NCBI RefSeq assembly: GCF_019972155.1
Contig: NZ_BOVL01000059.1
Location: 1 to 64,000, forward strand
Reading direction: 5' to 3'
Source: Bradyrhizobium sp. RD5-C2
Lineage (GTDB): Bacteria; Pseudomonadota; Alphaproteobacteria; Rhizobiales; Xanthobacteraceae
Length of the DNA stretch: 64,000 bases
In this document: positions 54,174 to 64,000 of the stretch, piece by piece
Numbering within the stretch: position 1 is the stretch's first letter
How the letters are laid out: every line of letters begins with the position of its first letter
The notes under the pieces: model-generated
Told to the model about the DNA's origin: nothing
Databases searched by the model: none
What the model saw: only the letters and a program-made list of their open reading frames with translations
Made by a program: the position numbers and the translations under genes

Positions 54174-54986
54174 ATGCAGATCAAGGTCGGCTTCGAGATC
54201 ACCTACACGGCTCCGCAGCCGACCCCGATGGTGATCATGCTGTCGATCCATCCGTCGCGCTTCGCCGATATCGTCGGCACCGAGAGCATTGCGGCCGAGC
54301 CGGATGTCCCGATCGGCCTCTATCGCGACGGCTTCGGCAATGTCTGTGGCCGACTGGTCGCCCCTGGCGGTGGTGTCACCTTCCGCGGCAGCGCGCTGGT
54401 GCGGGATTCCGGGCTGGCGGACATCGTCAATCCGGCGGCGCAGCAGGTTGCGATCGAGCAATTGCCCGATGACATGCTGCTCTATCTGATGCCGAGCCGC
54501 TATTGCGAGACCGACAAGCTGACCGACATCGCCTGGTCGCTGTTCGGCAACACGCCGCAGGGCTGGGCGCGGGTGCAGGCGATCACCGATTTCGTGCACC
54601 ATCATGTGACGTTCGGCTACGAGCACGCCCATCACATGAAGTCGGCGCATGACGTCTATGAAGGCCGCGCCGGCGTCTGCCGCGACTTCGCGCATCTGGC
54701 GCTCACCTTCTGCCGCTGCATGGGCATTCCGGCGCGCTACTGCACCGGCTATCTCGGCGACATCGGCGTTCCGCCGGATCCCGCGCCGATGGATTTCTCA
54801 GGCTGGTTCGAGGTCTATCTGTCAGGCCAGTGGTACACGTTCGATGCCCGCCACAACACGCCGCGGATCGGCCGCATCCTGATGGCGACCGGCCGCGACG
54901 CCGCCGACGTCGCGCTCACCACGAGCTTCGGCCGCATGACGTTGACGAAGTTCGTCGTGGTGACCGATGAGGTGGTGGCGGCTTGA
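54174..54986 (+). CDS. Transglutaminase-like protein 2 without the canonical histidine
   Basis: 270 residues. Core Cys region GVCRDFAH is intact, and DARHN follows as the acidic site, but the position of the catalytic His (HAW in the first gene) reads FSGWF. The remaining sequence (GYEHAHHM) has other histidines that could substitute. It begins 2 bases after its partner, so the two are co-transcribed. Possibly a modified or inactive partner. Confidence 0.88.
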   Translation: MQIKVGFEITYTAPQPTPMVIMLSIHPSRFADIVGTESIAAEPDVPIGLYRDGFGNVCGRLVAPGGGVTFRGSALVRDSGLADIVNPAAQQVAIEQLPDDMLLYLMPSRYCETDKLTDIAWSLFGNTPQGWARVQAITDFVHHHVTFGYEHAHHMKSAHDVYEGRAGVCRDFAHLALTFCRCMGIPARYCTGYLGDIGVPPDPAPMDFSGWFEVYLSGQWYTFDARHNTPRIGRILMATGRDAADVALTTSFGRMTLTKFVVVTDEVVAA

Positions 54987-54994
54987 TGTAGAGC

Positions 54995-55094
54995 CGTCAC
55001 CCTGAGGAGCGCGAAGCGCGTCTCGAAGGGTCGACGGCCACCAGCCGGGCCGTGCATCCTTCGAGACGCGCGTTCCGCGCTCCTCAGGATGACG
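54995..55094. repeat. Palindromic repeat downstream of transglutaminase genes
   Basis: GTCACCCTGAGGAGCGCG and GCGCTCCTCAGGATGAC form ends, with TCGAAGG/CCTTCGA inner arms. Non-coding. Confidence 0.75.
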
Positions 55095-55105
55095 GGAGAT
55101 CGCCA

Positions 55106-55160
55106 ACGAGCAATCCATTTCGTGGCACGATGGATTGCTTCGCTTCGCTCGCAATGACAT
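55106..55160. repeat. Short palindromic repeat (GAGCAATCCATT family)
   Basis: Inverted GCAATCCAT/ATGGATTGC arms next to the previous element. The right part includes TCGCTCGCAATGAC. Confidence 0.6.
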
Positions 55161-55168
55161 AGAGGGCC

Positions 55169-55567
55169 ATGACTTCCGACCTTCTCTTCGTCTACGGCAC
55201 GCTGATGCGCGGCTTCGACCATCCGATGGCGAAGCTGCTTACCGGCAATGCCGAGTTCCTCGGGCCGGCGCAGTGCTGCGGGCGGCTCTATCTGGTGAAG
55301 CATTATCCGGGCCTAGTGGCGTCCGACGATCCCGCCGACATCGTGCACGGCGAATTGTTTCGCCTCCGCGAGCGCGAAGCCATGCTGCGCGAATTCGACA
55401 TGTATGAGGCCTGCGGCGAGGGCTTTCCGCCGCCGACCGAATATGTCCGTGAGATGCTCAAGGTCACGCGCGCCGATGGCAGCGTGAACGAGGCGTGGAC
55501 CTATCTCTACAACTGGCCTGTCACCGAGCTGCCGCGGATCGCGTCAGGGAAGTTTCTGGAGCACTAG
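55169..55567 (+). CDS. Gamma-glutamylcyclotransferase-like protein (AIG2/GGCT fold)
   Basis: 132 residues with the GGCT signature at the start (FVYGTLMRGF) and a later YEACGEGFPPP region. Enzymes of this fold convert gamma-glutamyl amines to 5-oxoproline; others have lost activity. The catalytic Glu is probably in the MLREFDMYEA segment. Start ATG 55169. Confidence 0.9.
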   Translation: MTSDLLFVYGTLMRGFDHPMAKLLTGNAEFLGPAQCCGRLYLVKHYPGLVASDDPADIVHGELFRLREREAMLREFDMYEACGEGFPPPTEYVREMLKVTRADGSVNEAWTYLYNWPVTELPRIASGKFLEH

Positions 55568-55619
55568 CGCTCGTGTCCCGCACGCACTGCGTGCTGTGCA
55601 GCGTCCGGGGCACAAGATC

Positions 55620-56174
55620 TCAGATTTCCCGCTCGACGCGAATGTCGACCTCGCGCTCGACATAGCTCCATTCCTCGGTCGCGCGCAGGATGCCGACCAG
55701 TTCGTCGAACAGGCCATCGTGCTCGGGGGCGAATTCGAACCAGGTCAGGAAGTCGAAGGGCATGCCGAGGTCGCGAGCGTGAAACAGCTGGCGGGCGATG
55801 GCGGGGAGGAATTTCAAGGTGCCGGCGATGTGGTGCGACTTGTCCTCGAAAATCTCGCGGCGCTCCGGCTGCGTCAGCTCCCACCACGCCGCGGATTTCC
55901 TGATCGGGATCAGCGCCGCGTGCGTTGCCTCGCTGCGGCCGAGCCCGGCCTGCACGGCGGCAAGCTTCTCGCGCTCCTCCTTCTGGGTGTAGCGCAAATA
56001 GCTGGCGACGCCGGCGAGCCGCCAGGAGGTCTGCGCGGGCAACAGCGGCAGTGCGATCGAGTCGCTCGCAACGATCGACAGCGCCGGGACCTTCGGCAGC
56101 GTCTCGCCCTTCACCCGCGTGATGGATGTGACCTGCCAGCCGCCGCTCTGTCCGCCTCTGAATGTCGTGAACAT
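55620..56174 (-). CDS. Chlorite dismutase-like haem protein (short, dimer-type)
   Basis: 184 residues from ATG 56174 (MFTTFRGG). The haem-binding His115 and the functional Arg128 are 13 residues apart, exactly as in the short Nitrobacter-type chlorite dismutase, where these are the proximal His and distal Arg. It also has the PFDFLTWFEFAPEH and YVEREVDIRVER blocks. A longer frame to 56231 is not needed. It lies opposite dnaG. Confidence 0.87.
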   Translation of the reverse strand: MFTTFRGGQSGGWQVTSITRVKGETLPKVPALSIVASDSIALPLLPAQTSWRLAGVASYLRYTQKEEREKLAAVQAGLGRSEATHAALIPIRKSAAWWELTQPERREIFEDKSHHIAGTLKFLPAIARQLFHARDLGMPFDFLTWFEFAPEHDGLFDELVGILRATEEWSYVEREVDIRVEREI

Positions 56175-56381
56175 GTTGCTATCCAATCCCGGAAGCGGGG
56201 AGGGGGCAAGCTTGCCGTGCAGGCTCTCCACCGCGGATTCGGGGGTAGCCCGCTCGACGGAGCCGCACGGGCTGGCCTGTGAATAGCCCGGAAAAGCCCC
56301 ACATTGTTCGGCATGTCTTAGCCTGCCGCTATATGGCTAACCGGTTGTCCGCGATTCGTTGCCCGAGGCCAGAATCACCTG

Positions 56382-58394
56382 ATGCGTTTCACGCCCGAAT
56401 TCCTCGATGAGCTGCGCGCTCGGCTTCCGGTCTCGGAAGTCGTGGGCCGGCGCGTCAAGCTCAAGAAGGCCGGGCGGGAGTGGAAGGGGCTGTCGCCGTT
56501 CCAGCAGGAGAAGACCCCGTCGTTCTTCGTCAACGACCAGAAGCAGGCCTGGTTCGACTTCTCGTCCGGGCTGAATGGCAACATCTTCGACTTCCTGATG
56601 AAGACCGAGGGCGTGACGTTCCCTGAGGCGGTGGAACGTCTCGCCGCGATGGCGGGTGTCGCGCTGCCGGCCGTGACGCCCGATGCGGCGCGCCACGAGC
56701 AGCATCGCCGCACCCTGCACGACGTGATGGAACTGGCGACAAAGTTCTTCGCCGACACGCTGGCCTCGCGCAACGGCGCCAAGGCGCGCGGCTATCTTGC
56801 CGACCGCAGCATCTCACCGGCGACCCAGTTCCAGTTCCGGATGGGCTATGCGCCGCCGGACCGTTTTGCGCTGAAGGAGCATCTCGGCGCGCAAGGCATC
56901 TCCACCGAGGACATGGTGGAGGCGGGGCTTCTGGTGTCCGGCGAGGACAAGCCGGTGCCGTTCGATCGCTTCCGCGACCGCGTCATGTTCCCGATCACGG
57001 ATGCCCGCGGCCGCGTCATCGCGTTCGGCGGCCGCGCGCTGGAGAAGGACGTTCCGGCCAAGTACCTGAACTCGCCGGAAACCCCGCTGTTTCACAAGGG
57101 CGACAATCTCTACAACCTGTTCACCGCGCGCCAGGCCGCGCATGACGGCGCGCAGCTGATCGTCGTCGAGGGCTATGTCGACGTCATCGCGATGGTCACC
57201 TCGGGCTTTCCCGGCGCCGTCGCGCCGCTCGGCACCGCGCTGACCGAGAACCAGCTGGCAATGCTCTGGAAGATGGTGGACGAGCCGATCCTCTGCTTCG
57301 ACGGCGACCGCGCCGGCCAGAAGGCCGCCTATCGCGCCGCCGACCTTGCCTTGCCGCAGCTCAAGCCCGGCAAGAGCTTGCGTATCGCGCTGCTGCCGGA
57401 AGGGCAGGACCCCGACGACCTCGCGCGCTCCGGCGGCCGCGGCGCGATCGAGGATGTGATCGGCGCCGCGCGGCCGCTCGCCGAAATGGTCTGGTCGCGC
57501 GAGATCGAGGGCGGCAATTTCGACACCCCCGAGCGCCGCGCAGCACTCGAGGCGCGGATCGGCGAGCTCACCAATGGCATCCGCGACGAGGTGGTGCGGC
57601 GTTATTACCGGCAGGATTTGCAGGAGCGGCTGCAACGCAATTTTGCCCCGGAGGGCGGACGCGGCGGTTACGGCCGCGGCGGCTACGGCAACCGGGGCAA
57701 TTTCGGAGGCGGACGCGGCGGCGAATCACCCCGCCAGTTTGCCCCTCGCGGCCCGGGTCAGGGCGGCCGGTTCGGCGCCAAGGGCGGCGCCACCCCCGGG
57801 TTTTCACGGGGCCCCTATCAGCCCGCGAGCCAGCAACTGGCCAACAGCCCGATCATGCGCGGTCAGCGCAGCGCGATATCGAGCCGCGAGGCGCTGATCC
57901 TGCAATCGCTGATCAATCACCCCTGGCTGCTGCACGACCATCTCGAGGAGGTGGCGGCGCTGGAGCTTGCCCATCCCGAGGCCCACAAGCTGCGGGCCGC
58001 GATTATCGCCGCCTTTGCCCACGACCATCACCATTCTCCTGATGTCGAGGAGCAGGCCGAGAAGATGCGCGCCGACCTCGAAGCGGGCGGATTATCGCAG
58101 ATACTTCAAAGGGTTGAGCGGGTGATCACGACCCAGGCGGTGTGGGGCGCGCAGATCGGCGCGGCGCGCGAGGATGTTTTATCGACCTGGCGTCAACTCG
58201 TTGCCTTGCATCAGAAAACCCACGCCTTACTTAGGGAAAGAAAAGATGCGGAAGCCGCCTTGGCTGAAGACTCCAGCGAGGCCAATCTGGCATGGTTGCA
58301 GGATATCCAGGCCCGGATGGCAGAAGCCGATGGGACCGAAGCCCTGATTGAAGGGTTCGGCGAATTATCGGGCCGGTTCCAGCGTAACGTCTGA
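56382..58394 (+). CDS. dnaG: DNA primase with replaced zinc ligands
   Basis: Synthesises RNA primers at the replication fork. 670 residues with an N-terminal region (1-100), a TOPRIM core (VEGYVDVIAM near 262; DGDRAGQKAA), an RGG-rich linker (about 422-475) and a C-terminal helicase-binding domain. The zinc-ribbon positions (CPFH...CFGC in E. coli) read SPFQ (Ser38, Gln41) and FDFSSG (Asp59, Ser62), so all four metal ligands are gone. The KTPSFFV and NGNIFDF blocks around them remain. rpoD follows ~250 bases later. Confidence 0.95.
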   Translation: MRFTPEFLDELRARLPVSEVVGRRVKLKKAGREWKGLSPFQQEKTPSFFVNDQKQAWFDFSSGLNGNIFDFLMKTEGVTFPEAVERLAAMAGVALPAVTPDAARHEQHRRTLHDVMELATKFFADTLASRNGAKARGYLADRSISPATQFQFRMGYAPPDRFALKEHLGAQGISTEDMVEAGLLVSGEDKPVPFDRFRDRVMFPITDARGRVIAFGGRALEKDVPAKYLNSPETPLFHKGDNLYNLFTARQAAHDGAQLIVVEGYVDVIAMVTSGFPGAVAPLGTALTENQLAMLWKMVDEPILCFDGDRAGQKAAYRAADLALPQLKPGKSLRIALLPEGQDPDDLARSGGRGAIEDVIGAARPLAEMVWSREIEGGNFDTPERRAALEARIGELTNGIRDEVVRRYYRQDLQERLQRNFAPEGGRGGYGRGGYGNRGNFGGGRGGESPRQFAPRGPGQGGRFGAKGGATPGFSRGPYQPASQQLANSPIMRGQRSAISSREALILQSLINHPWLLHDHLEEVAALELAHPEAHKLRAAIIAAFAHDHHHSPDVEEQAEKMRADLEAGGLSQILQRVERVITTQAVWGAQIGAAREDVLSTWRQLVALHQKTHALLRERKDAEAALAEDSSEANLAWLQDIQARMAEADGTEALIEGFGELSGRFQRNV

Positions 58395-58647
58395 TAATAA
58401 AAATGCTGCGGACGGCGCTGGCCGAACCCGCAAAAAGACTCGCCAAATCCATGGTTTGGCTGCAAAAACAGGGTTAAGCGAAACTTAATAGCCTCGCGGC
58501 TATTTCAAGATGGAAACCGTCGAGACGGATCAGAGGGGTGGCGAGATTTTGCGCCGCCCTTTGTGCGTCGAGAGAGTAAATCTAGATTTCGTGCGGATGC
58601 GCGTGCGTGGCGCCATTTTGCATGACCGCGTTTCGGGAGCTTAGTGA
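58395..58647. other. dnaG-rpoD intergenic region
   Basis: Contains a near-palindrome CCAAATCCATGGTTTGG and a hairpin AATAGCC/GGCTATT (58487-58504), the latter possibly ending dnaG. The rest contains the rpoD promoter region and TTCGGGAGC before the ATG. No gene is seen. Confidence 0.5.
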
Positions 58648-60780
<2,133 letters not shown>

Positions 60781-60785
60781 TTCGG

Positions 60786-60818
60786 GTCATCATGCCCGGG
60801 CTTGACCCGGGCATCCAT
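60786..60818. repeat. Short palindrome after rpoD
   Basis: GTCATCATGCCCGGGCTTG facing CCCGGGCATCCAT. Non-coding, similar in style to 32336-32407. Confidence 0.65.
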
Positions 60819-60830
60819 CGAGACAAAAGC

Positions 60831-60853
60831 GGCGGGCAAAGGCCCGCCGTTTA
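60831..60853 (+). terminator. Intrinsic terminator of rpoD
   Basis: GGCGGGC/GCCCGCC stem with a four-base loop followed by GTTTATTG, the expected end of the rpoD transcript. Confidence 0.75.
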
Positions 60854-60879
60854 TTGTTTGCCCGGTCATCAACACCCTC

Positions 60880-60984
60880 GTCATTCCGGGGCGGCGCGCA
60901 GCGCCGAGCTCGGAATCCATCGGGCCGCAGATTTCGTGGTGAAATGGATTCCGGGCTCGCGCTTCGCGCGCCCCGGAATGACGA
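60880..60984. repeat. Palindromic intergenic repeat (GTCATTCCGGGGC family)
   Basis: GTCATTCCGGGGCG at the left faces CGCCCCGGAATGAC-type sequence at the right, with GGAATCCAT/ATGGATTCC inside. Non-coding. Confidence 0.8.
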
Positions 60985-61035
60985 AAGAGGAACCCAGCAC
61001 TGCAGAGTTGGTCGGCCTGACGGAGACCCGCGCCG

Positions 61036-61272
61036 CTACTTCTTCTTCGTCCCAACCCGCTCGATGGTTTTGATCTCGAGCGGCGGGCGGCCGCCCTTTT
61101 CGGCGATCTCGCGGTCCTGCTCGCGCAGGAAGGCGCGCACCGGCTCGTCGCCATCCAGCCCGCCCAGCAGCTCCGATGGCACGCGGCGGTTAGAGCGCTG
61201 CGAGCCGTCTTCATAGAAGACGTTGAAGAAGGCGAATTCGCCTTTGGGATTGGTCCCGGGTTTTTTCGGCAT
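61036..61272 (-). CDS. Small conserved hypothetical protein
   Basis: 78 residues, basic at the ends (MPKKPGTNPKGEF; ERVGTKKK), with a middle FFNVFYEDGSQRSNRRVP block. Codon usage is normal for the window and the reading frame is clean. No family name comes to mind. It sits between rpoD and the CHAT gene. Confidence 0.65.
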   Translation of the reverse strand: MPKKPGTNPKGEFAFFNVFYEDGSQRSNRRVPSELLGGLDGDEPVRAFLREQDREIAEKGGRPPLEIKTIERVGTKKK

Positions 61273-61392
61273 GGGCGGCTTGTCTCCGATCAGGCCGCCG
61301 CTGTCAAAGCAAATTACCTGCCGCGCGTGCCGATCTGCCCTGCACGATTCGGCGGCATAGGGCCCTTGCGCCGTTCATATGCGGCCTGTGCC

Positions 61393-64000
61393 TTAGCCCT
61401 CGAACAGCACGAACGCCGCCCACACGCTCGCGTCCTTGGCGCCCACGACCTTGCCGTCGCGCGCATCGCGCCGGGTCTGGCGCAGCGCATCCGAATAGGT
61501 CAGGCCCTCCGCCAGGTGCTCATAAAAGCGCACGGTGAAATTGGCGGTGCCCTCGTCGGCGACCGGCCACAGCGTCAGCAGCGCGCGCCGGGCGCCGGCG
61601 ATGCCGAGCGCGGTCGGCAGACCGCGCAGGCCGCTGACGAAACTCTCGTCGCCGCGGCCGGTCTCGCAGGCCGAGAGCACCAGCAGATCAAGGCCGGACA
61701 GGTCCCAGTCCATCACCTCGAAGGCATAGAGATAGCCGTCCTTCTCATCACGCAGCGGCCATCGGCTGTCGCCGGCGCCGGACAGCACGATGCCGCTCTG
61801 CCAGAGCGTATCGAGGCCGGACGCCGTGCTGTCGTGATAGAAGCCGTGGGTCGCCAGATGCGCGATGCGGGCCTTGCCGATCGCCTCGCGCAGCGCGCTT
61901 TCGCTGACGCCGCGTCCGGTCAGCACCTCGACCGGCGCGCCGCGCGCGCGGGCGAGTCTTGCGATCGTCTCGATCTCGGTCTTCGTGCCGGGCAGGGGCA
62001 TCGGCCCCGGCTGGCCGTATTCGATGCCGCCGGCGAGCAGCATCGCGCCCGTCCGGTCGAGCTTTTCGCGCGCATGGATCGCGATCAGCCCGTCGGGGCT
62101 GGTCAGCATCCGGATCGTGAACTTGTCCTCCAGCAGCCCGCCATCGGCGCCGGGCAGCAGCGCGAACGGCACGGCAAACAGGAAGCCGTCCGGCACCACA
62201 TAGAGCGTGGCCTTGTCCTTCAGCAAAGGCTCCAGCGGCGCGAACAGCCGTGCGCGGAGGTTCTGGAAGCGACCTTTGGTGCCGAGCCCCCTGGTGTCGG
62301 GTGCTTCGGCGTCGGGATCCGGCGCGGCGGCCTGCATCGTGCGCAGCCGCGCGATCTCGGTCCGCACGCCGGTGTCGACCATGCGGCCGGGATCGCCGAG
62401 ATCGACCACGCGGGGTTCGCTCGTTGCGGTCTCGACGATGGCGTAGAGCACGGTCGCGGACAGCGGTTCCTTGGACTGGCGATCCGCCTTCCATTGCCGC
62501 GTGATGAAATAGTTGATGACGGCTTCGTCAGGCGCGAGCAGCTGCGCGGGACGGATCGGATCCTGCGGCAGCTTCGCGCCGATCGCGTCGAGCCGCTTGT
62601 TCAGCGCCTTCTCGGCCGCGTCCTGCCGCTGCCACACGGATCTCGCCCAGTCGTCGATATTGCCCGACGAGAACAGCTCCTGCTTCTCGCCGTTGAGCCG
62701 CAACGCCGCGCGCAGCAGCGCCGCGGTCTCCTCGTCCTTGCCCGCCATCTGCGTCTCGAGCCGGCGCAGCGCGGTGGCATCGCCGCCGCCGAGCGTCTTC
62801 CAGCGCAGCACCGCGGCGGCAAAGGCTGGCTGTGCCACCGACGATCCGGCGCCGGTGGCGAAGCGGCCGAACGCGAACAGCAGATGGTCGGCATGGGCGC
62901 GGATCGCCTCGGCGACGGCGCGATCGCCTGATGTGCCGACCTCGCGCTTCATCCAGTCGAACATCTCGCGGTCGAGCGCGGTGAACGCGCGCGCGGCGCG
63001 GTTCGGATCGGTTGCGATCAAGGCTGTCGCGATGCCGAGTTTGGTCTCGAAGCTGAGCGGATGCTGCGCGGTGAAGGCGCGGGTCGAAATCGCAAGCGCG
63101 GTCTCGCGCAGCCGCATGCCCGCGTCTCGCTCGCCGCGCTGCTCGCGCTTGCCGGCCGCCAGCCCTGCTGCCTTGATGCGCAGGAAATCCGCGAAATTCG
63201 CCTCATTGGCAACGATCGCCTCCAGCCGCTGCAGGTCGGCTTGCGGCATCGCGGCATCGCCTGTGGCGAGCATGTCGGTGTAGAACAGCCAGGCATCGGC
63301 CTGCCCGGCGAAGCTCGGATCCTTCGGCGCGAGCATGGTCGCGATCGCGCGATGCCGGCGGAAATAGCGGCGGGCATCGTCGAAGCGGCCGAGATTGAGA
63401 AAATCCTGTCCGGCGTTGTTGACCGTCACCAGCGTATTGAGATGGTTCTCGCCGTAATGCTTCGCGCGTTTCTCGATCGCGAACAGATCGAGCTCGAGCG
63501 CTTTTGCCGGCGCGCCGATCTCCCGCAGCATGTCGGCATAATTGTTGGCGAGCTTCCAGGTGGTACGATGGTCGGGCCCGAGCGCTTTCTCGGACAGCTC
63601 AAAATTGTGCCGGCCCAAATTCGTCGCCGACGCCGCCGAGCCGTTGGCCGACAGCGCGACCGCGAGCTTGTCGTTGGCGATCAGCGATTCCTCGGAGCCT
63701 TCGCCCCAATAGGCGTTGAAGGCCGCGATCGCCTTCATGTAGAGCGGGACGGCTTCCGCGATCCCGGCGTGGTCGGATAAGAGGATCGCGTACATCAGGA
63801 GCACGTCGGCATTGCCGGGCGGTGACTGCGCCGCCGCCTTGCCCTTGAACGCGCGGACGAACAGTTTTTCGGCCAGGTCGTCGCGCTTGACCGCGCGCAG
63901 CGCGGCGGTCACCTCGAAATACTGCTCCATGACGAATTGCGCGTCGTCGAGCTTGTCTGCCGCATCCAGTGCTGCAAGCAGCTGTGCATAGCCCGCGTCG
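61393..64000 (-). CDS. TPR-CHAT domain protein (5' end outside window)
   Basis: At least 868 residues; the frame stays open to the right edge (in-frame codons continue past an internal ATG at 63930), so the start lies outside. The N-terminal ~450 residues are TPR-like helical repeats (LELDLFAIEKRAKHYGENHLNTL type). The C-terminal half is a CHAT caspase-like peptidase domain with His in HLATHGFYHD and Cys in LVLSACETG. CHAT-TPR proteins act as proteases in signalling or defence; target unknown. No CRISPR genes are near. Confidence 0.9.
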   Translation of the reverse strand, partial: DAGYAQLLAALDAADKLDDAQFVMEQYFEVTAALRAVKRDDLAEKLFVRAFKGKAAAQSPPGNADVLLMYAILLSDHAGIAEAVPLYMKAIAAFNAYWGEGSEESLIANDKLAVALSANGSAASATNLGRHNFELSEKALGPDHRTTWKLANNYADMLREIGAPAKALELDLFAIEKRAKHYGENHLNTLVTVNNAGQDFLNLGRFDDARRYFRRHRAIATMLAPKDPSFAGQADAWLFYTDMLATGDAAMPQADLQRLEAIVANEANFADFLRIKAAGLAAGKREQRGERDAGMRLRETALAISTRAFTAQHPLSFETKLGIATALIATDPNRAARAFTALDREMFDWMKREVGTSGDRAVAEAIRAHADHLLFAFGRFATGAGSSVAQPAFAAAVLRWKTLGGGDATALRRLETQMAGKDEETAALLRAALRLNGEKQELFSSGNIDDWARSVWQRQDAAEKALNKRLDAIGAKLPQDPIRPAQLLAPDEAVINYFITRQWKADRQSKEPLSATVLYAIVETATSEPRVVDLGDPGRMVDTGVRTEIARLRTMQAAAPDPDAEAPDTRGLGTKGRFQNLRARLFAPLEPLLKDKATLYVVPDGFLFAVPFALLPGADGGLLEDKFTIRMLTSPDGLIAIHAREKLDRTGAMLLAGGIEYGQPGPMPLPGTKTEIETIARLARARGAPVEVLTGRGVSESALREAIGKARIAHLATHGFYHDSTASGLDTLWQSGIVLSGAGDSRWPLRDEKDGYLYAFEVMDWDLSGLDLLVLSACETGRGDESFVSGLRGLPTALGIAGARRALLTLWPVADEGTANFTVRFYEHLAEGLTYSDALRQTRRDARDGKVVGAKDASVWAAFVLFEG

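Noticed and set aside
61327..62931. Long plus-strand frame opposite the CHAT gene
   Set aside because: Antisense to clear CHAT/TPR coding sequence and made of Arg/Ala/Gln-rich noise.
61393..64000. CHAT gene as part of a CRISPR-linked caspase (Craspase) system
   Set aside because: No gRAMP/Cas7-11-like gene or array is in the window.

Overview
The window looks like chromosomal DNA from a Bradyrhizobium-type alphaproteobacterium (Nitrobacteraceae). It is GC-rich with strong third-position GC. It carries alphaproteobacterial RpoD, DnaG, CarA/CarB, GreA, Lgt, NDUFAF7-like and UbiK-like genes, a short (dimer-type) chlorite-dismutase-like protein, a DUF6894 protein, and many palindromic intergenic repeats that begin with motifs such as CGTCGTCCCGGCGAAGGCC. 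Assignment to a genus is an inference from protein character, because no rRNA is present. No phage, IS, integrase or CRISPR array was seen.

Layout. 0.1-7 kb (mostly minus): prs, a lipoprotein, a MerR regulator, the pgeF / NDUFAF7-like methyltransferase / lgt cluster, and a GNAT-dienelactone hydrolase pair. 7.2-10.4 kb (plus): ubiK-like, rplY, pth, ychF. 10.7-13.4 kb: divergent csoR and a copper P-type ATPase around a shared operator. 13.6-17.7 kb: a DHDPS-like aldolase with a leader terminator, a 6S-like RNA, a LysR regulator, trxB and an Lrp/AsnC regulator. 17.7-22.6 kb: an accessory stretch of lipase-like, exported hydrolase-like and membrane proteins, including a small secreted pentapeptide-repeat protein. 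23-34 kb: doxX, greA, carB, a structured leader, an unusual tRNA-Cys-like gene, a methyltransferase, dps, a cupin, an enolase-superfamily protein, a thioesterase and carA.

34-44 kb (mostly plus): hydrolase, yqeY, DUF1801, a Rieske-FAD oxidoreductase, an acyl-CoA synthetase, an ArsR regulator with three SRPBCC genes, an LVIVD-repeat secreted protein and a LysE exporter. 43.6-47.9 kb: a TetR-controlled molybdenum hydroxylase whose iron-sulfur and molybdenum subunits are fused. 48-53 kb: small proteins, a PepSY membrane protein, an adenylate cyclase with TPRs and an N-formylglutamate amidohydrolase. 53-56 kb: two transglutaminase-like genes, a gamma-glutamylcyclotransferase-like protein and a chlorite-dismutase-like protein. 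56.4-60.8 kb: dnaG and rpoD. The window ends inside a TPR-CHAT gene that runs off the right edge.

Functional themes are core information processing (dnaG, rpoD, greA, rplY, pth, ychF), nucleotide and arginine precursors (prs, carA, carB), copper homeostasis, redox and detoxification (trxB, dps, chlorite-dismutase-like), and several small regulator-target modules. The most unusual signals are the tRNA-Cys-like gene at 28.3 kb, a DnaG whose zinc ligands are all replaced, overlapping csoR/copA promoters, leader or small-RNA structures before the DHDPS-like gene and carB, and the secreted-protein stretch at 21.6-22.6 kb.
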